Shown here: one piece after another, positions 12,294 to 23,600 of the stretch | How the letters are laid out: each line of letters begins with the position of its first letter | Position numbering within the stretch: the stretch's first letter is position 1 | From: Yarrowia lipolytica | Lineage: Eukaryota; Ascomycota; Dipodascomycetes; Dipodascales | DNA length: 64,000 bases | Direction of reading: 5' to 3' | NCBI RefSeq assembly: GCF_001761485.1 | Contig: NC_090774.1 | Location: 1,860,001-1,924,000, forward strand | The notes under the pieces: generated by a model | Database searches by the model: none | The model's input: the letters and a program-made list of their open reading frames with translations, nothing else | Told to the model about the DNA's origin: nothing | Translations under genes and position numbers: made by a program

Positions 12294-14780
12294 ATGACGA
12301 CGCCGGCGCACCACGGCAGCTCATTCGCCCCTGCACCTGGGGTATCTCGCCATTCCCAGTCTTCTCATTCGTCGACTGCTTCCTCCAAGAGTCACTCCGG
12401 TTTCCAATCCTCCTCTTCCATGCAAGCAAGCCAGGCCAAGGGACTCCCGCCTACTCCCACTACAACAACACCACCAACGTCGTTTCCCACAGTCAACGGC
12501 AACCGTAGAGTATGGGTGTGTCGTCCAGGAGCGACTCCCACCACGGTGTTGGTTCCTGCAGAACTCATTGTCGACGACCTGAAGAGCGTGGTGCTAGCTA
12601 AGTTCCCAACATCACTGCAGCGGACAACCGACCCTGCTGATCTAGCTATCCGTCTGCCGCAGTCAGCTCAACCACCCCCATCGCGACTGTCGAATTCTCA
12701 TCTAGCGCCACCTGCGTCCCCGGCACTGGCAGCAGCAGCAGCAGCAACGGAAGAGTATCGCTCGGCGACATCACCACACCTCACATCTTTCACACAGGCG
12801 CTGCGTAAGAAACAGCCTGCCAAACCTAGTCCTTTGACTATTAAGACACCGTCCCTGTCAGCATCAACAGCTGCAGTGCCTCAGCCGCACCCTCTCGGTG
12901 ACCCATTATCACCTGATATCAATGTGTGGCAGCTCTTGGATACACATTTCCCGCACGGAATGCGCATGGATGATGCCCTCATAATCGACGGAGAAACGGT
13001 CGAGGCGGCGCAGCCCGTTCATGCTCCCTTGCACCACCATGCTGCCTCACCTCACCCCCATCACCAGCCATCGCACATTGTGAAGCAGGTCATCACTCCG
13101 CATGCCATCCCTCAGCAGCCTCATCTGCAGACCCCTGGCCAAGATGCATTCCCGGGACCCCCTTCAGCCACAGACGAGGAAACCATATACGACGAGGACA
13201 CAAAGCCAGCACGGAAGCGTCGCGACATTGGTTCTGCTGGTTCGTCGCAACACTCGGTGGCAGGCGCTGCGGGTGCTTCGTCTGGTTCCCCGTCCCAGTC
13301 ACCCGCAGCCGCAGGTACGGCTCAAGGTGGTGTTCTTTTGCTCCCCCGACAGTTCCGAGGTGGCACCCGAAACAGTGACAAGGAGCCCAGTGCAGCGCGT
13401 AAGAAGGGCTCTTCGCCTGCACCCGACGACAAGCGAAGACAGGCGCCACCTCAACCACAACACCAGCAGCAGTCACAACAGCAACCACCGCAACAGCCAG
13501 CAGCCCAGCCACCGCAGCCCAAGCCGGTGCCTCAACAGGCAGTTGCTGCGTCACAAGCACACCAATCAAAGCAACCCGCCCAACAGGCAGCATCTGACCC
13601 CCCACCCAAACCCACAATCAGCATCACAGCTCGACCCAATGGAGCTACCATCACCGAGTCGCCCAGCAATACCAATCTGCATATGCTGGGTAAGCAAAAG
13701 AAGGAAGAGCCCACTGTACCAGCACCACCAACACCTGCAACAGCAACGGCGGCAACTGTGGCCGGACCCACTGGTAAGACGCTTCGCAAGGAGGATACCA
13801 AGGTACCCGCACCACAAAAGACACCTCAACCAGGTGTTCAGGCCCAGGCGAAACCCGAACTGAGACGCACTCGAACACCACTTTCAGCCAAGGTTCAAAA
13901 GGGGCCCACAACAATGGAGACTATCGTTCCCCGTGTTAATGTCCTGATTGTCGAAGATAACGAGATTAACCAGAAGATTTTGGAAGCATTCATGCGTAAG
14001 CGAAAGATTCGGTCGTCTGTGGCCAAGAACGGTCGCGAAGCTCTGGAAAAGTGGAGACAGGGAGGATATCATTTGATTCTCATGGATATTCAGCTTCCTG
14101 TCATGAGTGGTATTCTGGTGACCAAGGAGATTCGTCGATTGGAGCACCAGAACAAGATCGGTGTTTTCAGCGGTGGTGCTGGAGCTGGGCAATCCACGAT
14201 GGCGCCCGTGGACCCCGAAGATGTCCTCGACAGCAACCTGTTCCGTTCTCCTGTCATCATTGTGGCACTTACCGCTTCGAGCCTGAAGGAGGACAAGTCT
14301 GAAGCTCTCGCAGCCGGCTGCAATGATTTCTTGACAAAGCCCGTCAACATGGTTTGGCTGGAGCGAAAGATCATGGAATGGGGCTGCATGCAAGCACTGA
14401 TTGATTTCGAGGGCTGGAAAATGTGGAGAGGCCGTGACTTTGATGGAGCGCATGCACCTGCGATTGGCCGAGCCCTTGCCAACACTCATCTCACTCAGCC
14501 AGTTTCTGCGACCAGATCAAGATCGAGGAGCAACTCGAGGCTCGTCCGACAAAACTCTACTGGCACAGGTTCTCGAAGCAAGCTATCCATGACACCAGTT
14601 GCGTCGCCTTCTACAGCGGCACCACCATCTTCGTCTGTTTCAGCTCCACCTGCTGTTACAGCAGCAACGCATTCTCCCGCTGTCCCTAGCAAGAACGGAG
14701 AGCGACCTCCTGTGAGTAACAAACCAGCACCGGAACAATACCGTTTGGATCCTCCAAAGGTGGAGGTTCCCGCAAAGTAG
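12294..14780 (+). CDS. SSK1: SSK1-type response regulator of the osmostress phosphorelay
   Basis: An 828-residue protein with a response-regulator receiver domain from about residue 548 to 700. The acidic pocket is visible (VEDNE, D555), as are the phospho-acceptor Asp598 in LILMDIQLPVMSG, the ALTASS switch region and Lys682 in FLTKPVNM. In yeasts Ssk1 is the output of the Sln1-Ypd1 relay and, when unphosphorylated, activates the MAPKKK that feeds Hog1. As in fungal Ssk1, a flexible insertion rich in Gly, Ser and Pro sits inside the receiver domain before its fourth strand. The long N-terminal half is low-complexity (Gln, Pro, Ala, Ser) and probably disordered. I chose the ATG at 12294; an in-frame ATG at 12039 would add 85 residues of poor composition. 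HRQ1 follows on the same strand 171 bp later. Confidence 0.88.
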   Translation: MTTPAHHGSSFAPAPGVSRHSQSSHSSTASSKSHSGFQSSSSMQASQAKGLPPTPTTTTPPTSFPTVNGNRRVWVCRPGATPTTVLVPAELIVDDLKSVVLAKFPTSLQRTTDPADLAIRLPQSAQPPPSRLSNSHLAPPASPALAAAAAATEEYRSATSPHLTSFTQALRKKQPAKPSPLTIKTPSLSASTAAVPQPHPLGDPLSPDINVWQLLDTHFPHGMRMDDALIIDGETVEAAQPVHAPLHHHAASPHPHHQPSHIVKQVITPHAIPQQPHLQTPGQDAFPGPPSATDEETIYDEDTKPARKRRDIGSAGSSQHSVAGAAGASSGSPSQSPAAAGTAQGGVLLLPRQFRGGTRNSDKEPSAARKKGSSPAPDDKRRQAPPQPQHQQQSQQQPPQQPAAQPPQPKPVPQQAVAASQAHQSKQPAQQAASDPPPKPTISITARPNGATITESPSNTNLHMLGKQKKEEPTVPAPPTPATATAATVAGPTGKTLRKEDTKVPAPQKTPQPGVQAQAKPELRRTRTPLSAKVQKGPTTMETIVPRVNVLIVEDNEINQKILEAFMRKRKIRSSVAKNGREALEKWRQGGYHLILMDIQLPVMSGILVTKEIRRLEHQNKIGVFSGGAGAGQSTMAPVDPEDVLDSNLFRSPVIIVALTASSLKEDKSEALAAGCNDFLTKPVNMVWLERKIMEWGCMQALIDFEGWKMWRGRDFDGAHAPAIGRALANTHLTQPVSATRSRSRSNSRLVRQNSTGTGSRSKLSMTPVASPSTAAPPSSSVSAPPAVTAATHSPAVPSKNGERPPVSNKPAPEQYRLDPPKVEVPAK

Positions 14781-14951
14781 CATTAATAATAAGAACGTTC
14801 CGTATGAGTAACTCGACTCGCTTGTACTGTATAAAATAATAAAAATGCATATAGTCCATCTGTTATTATCATGTACTGTCATTAGTGGTGAAGCTTGATC
14901 TGCACCTCTTATGCAAGTACCAAGTTCACCACCTTCGTTACGCCACATCCC

Positions 14952-17900
14952 ATGGATCAGCTCTTCAATGTGTTCAAGTCGGTTAATACACTTGCAACCT
15001 TTATGAGGTGTCGAAAACACGTTCTTCCGACAGTCAAGAACCTCAAATGTGCCCACAAAGACATTACCGACGAGCACTTCGCCATGTTCAAATACCTTCT
15101 TCCTGACGACATCTCCTATGTGTGGGTCGATTCACAGCAATACAGCGGCGATCAGAGGGATGTCTTTGACATTGAGGAAGATGGCGACAACTGGATTCTC
15201 ATGTTCGACTTCATCGATGGTGATCTGAAACCCCAGCCAGCCAGCAAGAAACGCAAAGTCGAAGAGAAGGAGTGGATTGCAGTGGAAGATCGAGTCAAGG
15301 TGGAGTTGGATGAGACGGTTTTGAATCTTACCAATCCACGAGAGAACAATAAACGTGACAAGCAAACCTGGAATTTCAGTGTAGAAGACATGGGCAAGCT
15401 GGCCGCCAAGCGGAATGCCAAGTTCAAGGACGCGGTGGAATTTTTGAGATCAAAAATGAAATCCTTAGATTACCAAGGGACCGAGGTGGAGTACTTGAGG
15501 GAAAAGATTGAGATTCCACAAATACCGACATTTGTGGATGTTATGAATGTGGATCGGAAGAAAGCCACAAACCAAGGACAGGCAATGGTGGATGTCACTC
15601 AACTCATCACTGATATCACAACGAAGGAGTCCTACTCTGGGCAGATTGTCGATAATGGATATATGATCATTCCAGAAGAGGAAGCCAGATATGGCGAGCT
15701 GGAGTATGAGCCGAACAAGGAAGTCATGGCAGCATTTGAGTTGACCAAGGGGGTCACCAAGTTGTTCACCCACCAAGCTGATGCACTGAATGCCCTATAT
15801 CGTGGACAAAATGTGGTTGTGTGTACACCCACTTCTTCGGGAAAGTCACTAATTTACCAGACGCCTGTTCTAGAGTCGCTTCTAAACAATGATTCATCCA
15901 GGGCCTTGTTTATCTTTCCAACTAAGGCGCTGGCACAGGACCAGAAGAGATCGCTGACAGAGCTTTCCCTGGCCCTTGGGCTTGACTATGGAACAGTCGA
16001 AACCTTTGATGGAGATACCCCCTTTGAGAAACGATGCGAAATTAGAGACCGGGCTCGTGTCGTCTTCACAAATCCAGATATGATGCATGTCAGCATTCTG
16101 CCAAAACTAGATGCAGATAGATCTTCCTGGAGGCAGTTCATCCAAAACCTGAGATATGTCGTGGTGGATGAAATCCACTATTACAACTCCCTATTTGGCA
16201 CACACGTGAGTCTTATTCTGAGACGGCTAAGGCGCGTGTGCAAGTTACTGGGGAATAACGTGGTACAGTTCATTTCCTGCAGTGCTACCATCAACAGCCC
16301 TCTCACTCACATGAGTAATTTGTTTGGCCTAGACGAGGGATCCATCACTTTGGTCGACTCACCTGGCGGAGCGCACGGTCTCAAACATTTCTTAGCCTGG
16401 AACACTCCTTACATATCGCCCACAGATCCCCGAAGCGGCCGCGTATCTGTGGTCGGTGAAGCCATCTCTCTTCTGGCACACATGGTGAAAGAGAACGTAC
16501 GTACCATTGTTTTCTGCAGAGTCAGGGTTATTTGCGAGCAAATTATCAAAGGTGTTCGTCAAAAGTTTGTGGATGAAGGCAGACCCGATCTGTCTAACTT
16601 GGTTATGAGTTACCGCGGCGGCTATTCTCCACAAGACCGCCGCAAAATCGAGCAGGACATGTTTGCTGGTTGTTTAGTGGGTATAGTTGCTACTAACGCC
16701 CTGGAGCTGGGAATTGATATTGGACAGCTGGACGTATGTATCGTTGCCGGATTTCCCATGACTGTGTCTAATCTACGACAACAGAGTGGCCGTGCTGGAC
16801 GACGAAAGGACGGATCAGACAGTTTGACTATTGTCATTGGTTCTGGAGATCCCGTGGACCAATTCTACATGAAAAACCCTGACAAAATGCTTACCGAGCC
16901 TACAGAAGCCCTTACAATCGAGCCTCTTACTAACCTATTACTCCTCGAAAGTCATATTCAATGTGCAGCTTCGGAGTTCCCCATTGAGCTGACACATGAT
17001 GTGGAATTTTTCGGTCCTTTATTGCATACAGTGAAGGACAAACTAATTGAAGACAAGACTGACGAGACAACCTTCTATCACACATCATCACGGTTCTCTG
17101 ACAATCCTGCTAAGGATGTTTCCATTAGAGGCATTGAGGAGAACCACTATGCTGTAGTGGATATCACCCACAACAAGGGTCACATCATTGAGCTTCTGGA
17201 AGAGAGCAGAGTGCCATTTTCGTTATACGAGGGAGGAATCTTTATGCACCAAGGGTTTCCCTACCTTGTTGTTGATGTCTCAGTGGAAGAACGAATGGGT
17301 AAGGTCCGAAGGGTCAATGTGGACTGGTATACGAGACAGCGAGACTTCACAGATGTGGATCCAGTCCAGTCAGAGGAGGTGAAACAGCTTTCGTATGGAA
17401 ATGGGGGCGGAAAGGTGTCATTTGGAAACATCCGCATCACAACGACTGTCTTTGGCTTCTTCAAGCTTGACAAGCGAGATCGAATCCTGGAGGCTGTGGA
17501 GGTTGACCATCCGTCGTTTGTGATAAACACAAAGGGGTTCTGGATTGATATTCCACAATCCACTATGAAACTGATCGAGGCCAAGAAGCTCTCTCTGGCC
17601 GGTGCAATTCACGCCGCCGAACATGCTCTCATCAACTTCTTTCCAAGATATGTTGTCTGTGGACCAGGAGATGTACGCACAGAGTGTAAAGCTCCTGAAA
17701 AGGAGTTTGCTAAACGGCAATCCACTCGAAGACGGCCTTCACGGTTGATATTTGGAGACAAGGTAGGCGGCGAGGGCGGCTCTGGCTTGTCACAGAAGGC
17801 TTTTCAGTTTGTGGAAGAGATCGTCAACAACGCTGTCGATGGAGTTAACGACTGTGAATGCGACTGGGGTTGTCACTCATGTGTTGCTGGGGCCTTTTGC

Positions 17901-18041
17901 ACGGAGAATGGCCTTGTGTTAAGTAAACCAGGGGCACAGATCATTCTATCCAAGCTCGTCGGTAGGGATATTGACTGGACTAAGGTGAAGGAGGGTCCTG
18001 AGCCGAACATGCCTATAGCAGAGACTATCACAATCGAATAG
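14952..18041 (+). CDS. HRQ1: Hrq1 family ATP-dependent DNA helicase
   Basis: A 1029-residue superfamily 2 helicase. Motif I is CTPTSSGKS with Lys298, motif II is VVVDEIHYY (residues 404-411), and the C-terminal RecA lobe has ATNALELGIDIG and the QQSGRAGRR motif VI. The C-terminal region has clustered cysteines (DCECDWGCHSC, about residue 965-975) and the GPGDVRTEC segment that define the zinc-binding tail of the Hrq1/MrfA group. In yeast Hrq1 is the RecQ4-like 3'-5' helicase acting in interstrand-crosslink repair and at telomeres. The length matches S. cerevisiae Hrq1. The ATG at 14952 is the first in frame; the frame upstream of it lacks an ATG. A basic stretch KKRKVEEKEW near residue 100 is a likely nuclear localisation signal. 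Its 3' end faces that of the beta-adaptin gene, 97 bp away. Confidence 0.92.
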   Translation: MDQLFNVFKSVNTLATFMRCRKHVLPTVKNLKCAHKDITDEHFAMFKYLLPDDISYVWVDSQQYSGDQRDVFDIEEDGDNWILMFDFIDGDLKPQPASKKRKVEEKEWIAVEDRVKVELDETVLNLTNPRENNKRDKQTWNFSVEDMGKLAAKRNAKFKDAVEFLRSKMKSLDYQGTEVEYLREKIEIPQIPTFVDVMNVDRKKATNQGQAMVDVTQLITDITTKESYSGQIVDNGYMIIPEEEARYGELEYEPNKEVMAAFELTKGVTKLFTHQADALNALYRGQNVVVCTPTSSGKSLIYQTPVLESLLNNDSSRALFIFPTKALAQDQKRSLTELSLALGLDYGTVETFDGDTPFEKRCEIRDRARVVFTNPDMMHVSILPKLDADRSSWRQFIQNLRYVVVDEIHYYNSLFGTHVSLILRRLRRVCKLLGNNVVQFISCSATINSPLTHMSNLFGLDEGSITLVDSPGGAHGLKHFLAWNTPYISPTDPRSGRVSVVGEAISLLAHMVKENVRTIVFCRVRVICEQIIKGVRQKFVDEGRPDLSNLVMSYRGGYSPQDRRKIEQDMFAGCLVGIVATNALELGIDIGQLDVCIVAGFPMTVSNLRQQSGRAGRRKDGSDSLTIVIGSGDPVDQFYMKNPDKMLTEPTEALTIEPLTNLLLLESHIQCAASEFPIELTHDVEFFGPLLHTVKDKLIEDKTDETTFYHTSSRFSDNPAKDVSIRGIEENHYAVVDITHNKGHIIELLEESRVPFSLYEGGIFMHQGFPYLVVDVSVEERMGKVRRVNVDWYTRQRDFTDVDPVQSEEVKQLSYGNGGGKVSFGNIRITTTVFGFFKLDKRDRILEAVEVDHPSFVINTKGFWIDIPQSTMKLIEAKKLSLAGAIHAAEHALINFFPRYVVCGPGDVRTECKAPEKEFAKRQSTRRRPSRLIFGDKVGGEGGSGLSQKAFQFVEEIVNNAVDGVNDCECDWGCHSCVAGAFCTENGLVLSKPGAQIILSKLVGRDIDWTKVKEGPEPNMPIAETITIE

Positions 18042-18138
18042 ACATTCGACAAGTCAACACAATAAAATATAAAATCTATTGTAAATATTACATATGGGGG
18101 TACTGTACTGTACATTACTGTACTTGTACATACAAATG

Positions 18139-20350
18139 TTACCACAACAAGTTCTGGGTATTTTGAGAGCCCTGAGCAATACCGTTCTGTGTAACGAAGT
18201 AGCCTTGGCTGCCACTTCCGTCATCCAGCAGCTGCTGTGATTGATGGTGCACAGCAACGCTGTTAGATCGCTGGGGCATTTGCGGGAAGCTGGGGGTAGT
18301 AGGAGTACCTGTGGTAGGGGTGGGGATCAGCGGAGTGTACTGGGCCAGAGATGGGCTCTGAAGAGTGCCCAGATTCAATGATGCAATGTCTGGCATGCTA
18401 GGAGCAGGCTGCTTTGACTTTTCAGCCTGCTCAGCAAGCTGTTTAAGTTCATCCACATCGCTGTCTTTTCGAGGAATGAGACACGGCGATGGAGTGAGCT
18501 TTCTGGGTTTGGCCAGTCGGAATACATGGCGAACAGGCTTGAGATAGATAGAAGCGAGTGTACCGATGCCAAGCTCCAACTCTTCCAGAACTCGAGGGTC
18601 CATGATTGCTTCATCCTCAACATGGATCAGAGGCATTTTATCGGGATGCACAATGTCTCTGGCAGCAGAGGGGTCAGACGACAAGAGACGCCAGTACATG
18701 TATCCTCGGTCTCGCAGGTCGGGGTTGTCAGTCTCCTCAGTAGCCCACTTGAGCACCTTGGGAACCATCGCCTGGCCTCTGGTAGGTCGCAGGATGAAAA
18801 GTTTGACGGTGGCCGTCAAAAGTGCAAGCTGAACGTTGACGGGCTCATCGTGCCACGTAGAAAGGAAATGTTGCTCCAGAATGAGATGCGAGTCATCAAT
18901 TCGGTCAGCGTACTGACCGACAATCCAGACCATGGCCTCACGGGCCTCCGGCTCATCGAGAGCATCCAGGTGCTCACACAGCTCACCAATGACGCCCTCG
19001 AACCGACCGGGGTATCGTCGAAGAATGTTCTTGAGAGCTACAATGGCTTCTTGCACAATATATGACACCCGGGTCTCCACAAGGTACATGAGTGTGTCGA
19101 CACTGGCCTTTGCGGCTGTAGCAGACTCCAATTTGAGGGCCAGCTTTCCAATGGCTCGTACAGACTTTCGAACCACCTGCACGTCGATTTCCGTCGCGTA
19201 CTCACGCAGCTCACGCAGCACAACTCCAATGTTGCTGTCGTTGGCCAGCAAATAGATAAGCTCCAGCTTAGTGGTCTTGATATAGATGGGGTCGTTGTAC
19301 TTGCAGAAGAAAGCCTTAACAGACAGGCCCTGGAGCAGCTGGGGTTTTGATTGGAGGATAAGGATGCAGTTTCGGAGCGCAAGGTACTGCAACTCAGGCT
19401 GCCTCGAAATGAGGTTGACCATTGCGGAACTCAGCTTGGTGGGGATCTGGGGCACGTGTTCCAGGAGGTTCTGCGAATAATTGGCGAGGTAGACAATGAG
19501 ACGCACAGTTCCGAGAACCACAGCAGCATTAGAGTGCTGCAACCGCGGAAGAACACGCTCCACCATACGCTCCGCTTCCAGAGCTGTCTGTGGGGTCCAG
19601 CATAGTAGCGCCTGGAGCATGCTGATCTGCGACCATTCGGAACACTCCCCAAGCACGGTAGCAATCTTGGACGCGTGGTTGTGATCGAGTGTGAGCTGCA
19701 AATCACTAGACTTTTCGGTGATGTCCATCAGGGCAGCCAGTGCTGAGGCCACCACAGTGGGGTTTCCATCGTTCAGCAGCTTGTTGAGCAGTGCGATCAA
19801 GTCAGAGTGCTCAACAATCTTGGTGTCATGGGACCACATTTTAGCCACGGCCAGACACGCAGTCTTGCGAACATAGGGGTCCTCATCAAACAACAGTCGC
19901 TTGGTAGGCTCCACTCCCTCCCTGATGAAGTCCTCCAGAGGAATAGAGGAAAGTGTTTTGAGGGCCAGGGCCCGAATCAAGGGCGACTCCCGGGATCCAG
20001 CATCGTCCAGAAGAGGGTCCAGCGCTCCCGTGGCCAGCTCAGGTTTAGCCTTGCAGTATGTGATGAGATAGAGGAAACACATCTTCTTCACGTCCAGATC
20101 GTTGGACGATCGGATCATGTCGATAATGTCCTCGAATAAGACAATCATCTCATTGTTGCTCATGGTCATGTTGGCCACGATCTTCTTCAGCACCGCCTTC
20201 TTCTTTCCGACATTTTTCGGACCTTTGGCTGCCTGCAGCTCCGTTCTCAATTCCGCAGCTTTTCCCTGAGTTAGCATAACCTCCAAGACGCGCCCGCAAA
20301 GCGCGACCACCCCAAATACTCACCTTGGTGAAGAATTTCAAGTCACTCAT
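18139..20350 (-). CDS. Beta-adaptin, AP-1 or AP-2 clathrin adaptor large subunit (one intron)
   Basis: Two exons: 20350-20324 (MSDLKFFTK) and 20265-18139. The intron 20323-20266 starts GTGAGT and ends TGCTAACTCAG, with the branch motif three bases from the acceptor; splicing keeps the frame (AAG then GGA AAA GCT). The 717-residue product is an alpha-solenoid trunk typical of beta-adaptins, with DLDVKKMCFLYL and KTACLAVAKMW repeats in the first third. It ends in a Pro/Ser/Thr/Gln-rich hinge without a large mammalian-type ear, matching the length of yeast Apl1/Apl2 (700-726). Beta-adaptins bind dileucine cargo signals and clathrin at Golgi/endosome (AP-1) or plasma membrane (AP-2). I cannot separate the two by eye. 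SMC1 lies upstream on the same strand; the HRQ1 3' end converges on this gene. Confidence 0.9.
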
Positions 20351-20690
20351 CTTGTCGTGTACAAGAACAATTTACGTGTTCCGACTGTTAGTGCATATGC
20401 AATATCGCGCAGCCCATTATGTAAGGGGGGAGACCATGCAAAGCTAATATGGCGATGCTGAGATGGGTACCGGAATTCGGCCTGAATTATTGCTAAATAC
20501 TGGAAAATATATCAAAAAATCGAATTAAACTACAAACGACTGATGAAGCAGATTCGGACGTGCTCAGATTATGCCAGATCATGCCATGACACGTCACCTC
20601 ACTCTACAGTTTTGTAGGTATCCGAATAACACCAATAATATATATATAATTCATCAATAAAAACTCATTCCAATCCAATCCTACATCAGC
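20351..20690. other. Short intergenic region upstream of beta-adaptin
   Basis: This 340 bp carries the 3' flank of SMC1 and the promoter of the beta-adaptin gene. TATATATAAT near 20640-20650 suits an SMC1 3'-end signal. No gene is seen in it. Confidence 0.5.
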
Positions 20691-23600
20691 CTAAGTATCG
20701 GGATACGATCTCAAATCCATAGTAAGAATCTTGGACGAGTTCACCTCCTGATCTCGGTAGATACCAACTAAACACTCTCCATGAGTATACAGACCCCGCT
20801 TGAGAGAAATCACAATGAACTGACACTTGCTGCCAGCATGCTTCCGAATGTAGTTGGCGACTCGTTGCACGTTGGCATTATCCAGAGCAGCATCAATCTC
20901 ATCAAGCACAAAGAAGGGCGACGGGTGGAAAGAGTGGATGGAGAAAAGTAGGGCCAAAGCAGCCATAGTCTTCTCTCCTCCAGAGAGAAGCTCCATTTCT
21001 CGAAATCGTTTCATGGGGGGCATGGCGTGGTACTTGATTCCCTCAAGGTAAGGCTCATGCTCATCTTCGACAGTCAGAGTAGCCGAACCTCCCAGAGGAA
21101 ACGCATCAGAACGAGTGAGCTCCTTGTACGTAGCGTCAATGACTCCGGAAATGTGCTCGAAGGCAGCATTGAACTTATCGCATCGAGCGTCTCGCACCTC
21201 TCTGAATTGGGCCTGCAGCTCCTGGAGTGCCTCACGTTCTCTCTTGGACTCAGCTTCGATGCTAGCACCCTCGGCCTCCACTTGCTCGAGTCGAGACACG
21301 GCCTTCAGGTTGGGGTTGATTCGCTCCAGTTCAGCCTGCAGAGCCTTGATCTTGGAAACAAGAGTAGAATCGTCGGCAAGTCTTCGAATGCCCTGGGGAA
21401 GCGACGAGAAGTCAACCTCAATATCGATATCCATTTGCGAGTCGTCTCCCTCAACCAGAGGCACAGACTCGAGATCACCTGACACCAGAGGAAGCTCAAT
21501 GCCCTCAATCTTGCACTCTCGCAGAACCTCGTACCGCTGAGTAGCAGCAGTCTCAAGCTCGGTCTCAGACTGGGCAAGCTTTCGTCGCAGGTTATCGACC
21601 ACGCCCTGAGCTCGGGAAAGATGCTCCTTGGCAGCGTTGGACTCAGTTGACGCGTTCTGAACGGCAGCTGTGAGCTTCTGAACCTGCTTTGCCTCAGCTC
21701 GAGCCTTTTCTTCCAGAATACCAATGTCCTCTCTCAGCTGGGCCTCATCGGCCTCCCAGCCATCCACAGCTGCCTTGTCATCATCGATAGACTGTCGAAT
21801 CTTGGCCAGTCGCCCCTTGCACTCGTCCACACGCTTGGAGCCAAACTTGAGCTGTGACTCGAGAGTAGCAATCTGCTGAGAGAATGCGAGCCGCTTTCGC
21901 TCGGCACCAGCGGAGAGAGAGCCATGGGTCTGTTCATATGCAAACACGTCCTCAACAGTCACGCCGACACGAGTGCAATAAGACGAGAACACGGTGTACC
22001 AGACTTCGTCAAGGCGTTGTTGAATGGTGGCCTTCTGTGTCTCGAGCTTTTCGAGATCACTGGCGGTGCTGGCAATCTGCTTCTTGCTCTTGGCAGCCTC
22101 CTCGCTGTAGTACTTGAGCTGCGAATTGATATCCTTGAGACGGTCCTTCAGGCTGGCAACATGCTTCTGGGCAGCAGACACTTCCTGTCGCACCTTGTCA
22201 ACCTCACGCTGCAGTGTATCCTGACGCTCGGGGTCAAACTTTTGCCGACCAACAGTCTGTAGCTCCAAAACCAGAGCATCCTTCTCTGCCTGGAGCTTTG
22301 TAACCTCAGACTCGTCCCATTTGGATGCTCGCTTGCCGCCATGGTGGCCCTTCTGGGTAGTACCACCAGTCATAAGACCAGCCTTGTGAATCACGGAGCC
22401 ATCGGTGGTCACAGCCTTGACATTCAGGCTCCATCCAAGGCGTTTAGCCTCCTTAAGGTCGTCACACACAATGGCCGAGCCACAAACGTACTGGAAAGCC
22501 CGTTCGTACTGAGACGAAAAGGAAATGGCATCAATGGCAAGTACAGCCCCACGAAGACGCGACCGCAACGACGAGTTGACAGGCATGGCCTTGATAGTAT
22601 CGAGGGGAATGAACGAGGCAAGACCGCCCTGCTGCTCCTTGAGGTATGCAATACAGTCCTGTGCAGTTTTGAAACTGTCCACAACAATGGAATCAATGTC
22701 CTTACCGAGAATGGTCTCCACAGCAAGATCGTGTCGCTTCTCCTTGGGCTTGCACAGGTCGTAGACGAGACCGTGGACCTTCTGTGCCGAGAAAACATGC
22801 TTCAGGTTGGCAACAGTCTCTTTAAGTCGTCGTTCTCGCTCAGTCTGTCGCTTGACCGCATTTAGCTCAATCAGACGGTTAGCCACAACACCCAGCTTGT
22901 CGCCAAGCTCCAGCTCGACACGTCGTCGGGTAGTCTGTTCGTCCACAACCCGAGCCAGAGACTCACTCTGAGTTCTCAGAGCAGACTGGTGGGTCTTGAG
23001 TACCTCCTCAGCTTCCTTCAGTTGGGTCTGGTAGACGCCAAACTCGCTTTTAAACTCCTTGACCTTGAGTTCCGAGTCCTCCTGTGCCTGCTCCAGAGCT
23101 CGCTTATGGTCCAGAACAGGTCTGAGTTTTCGCTTCACCGTCTCAATCTCAGCCTGCTCAGCCAGCGACCGCTTGTGCACCTCATTTTTCAGCGTGCTAT
23201 ACTCGGCCGCGTCCTCATCAGTTCGAATAACTCCGCCTGACTCCTTCTGCTTCGATGACAGATCTCGTTCAAACTCACTGGAGGCATCCTGAACCATCTT
23301 GAGAGAGCCTCGAGTCTGCTTGACTTCGTCCTGGTGTCGAAGTAAGTCAGCCTCGACAGTGCCGTACCGAGCCTCGTGACGCGAAATGTTGCCGGACACC
23401 ACAGCAATACGTTCAGCCACAGGCACGAGCTGCTGCTTGTGCTCCAGAATGACGTCTGCTCGCTTCTTTGCCGAACGCTCCTGCTTGAGCAGCCGCTTCT
23501 TGTCGCTGGCATATTTGGCAGCCACGTTTTCCACCTCCTGAGCAGCCTCCTGAACAGCCCCCTCGGCGTTCTGGATAGCAGCGTCTCCACCTTCAATCTG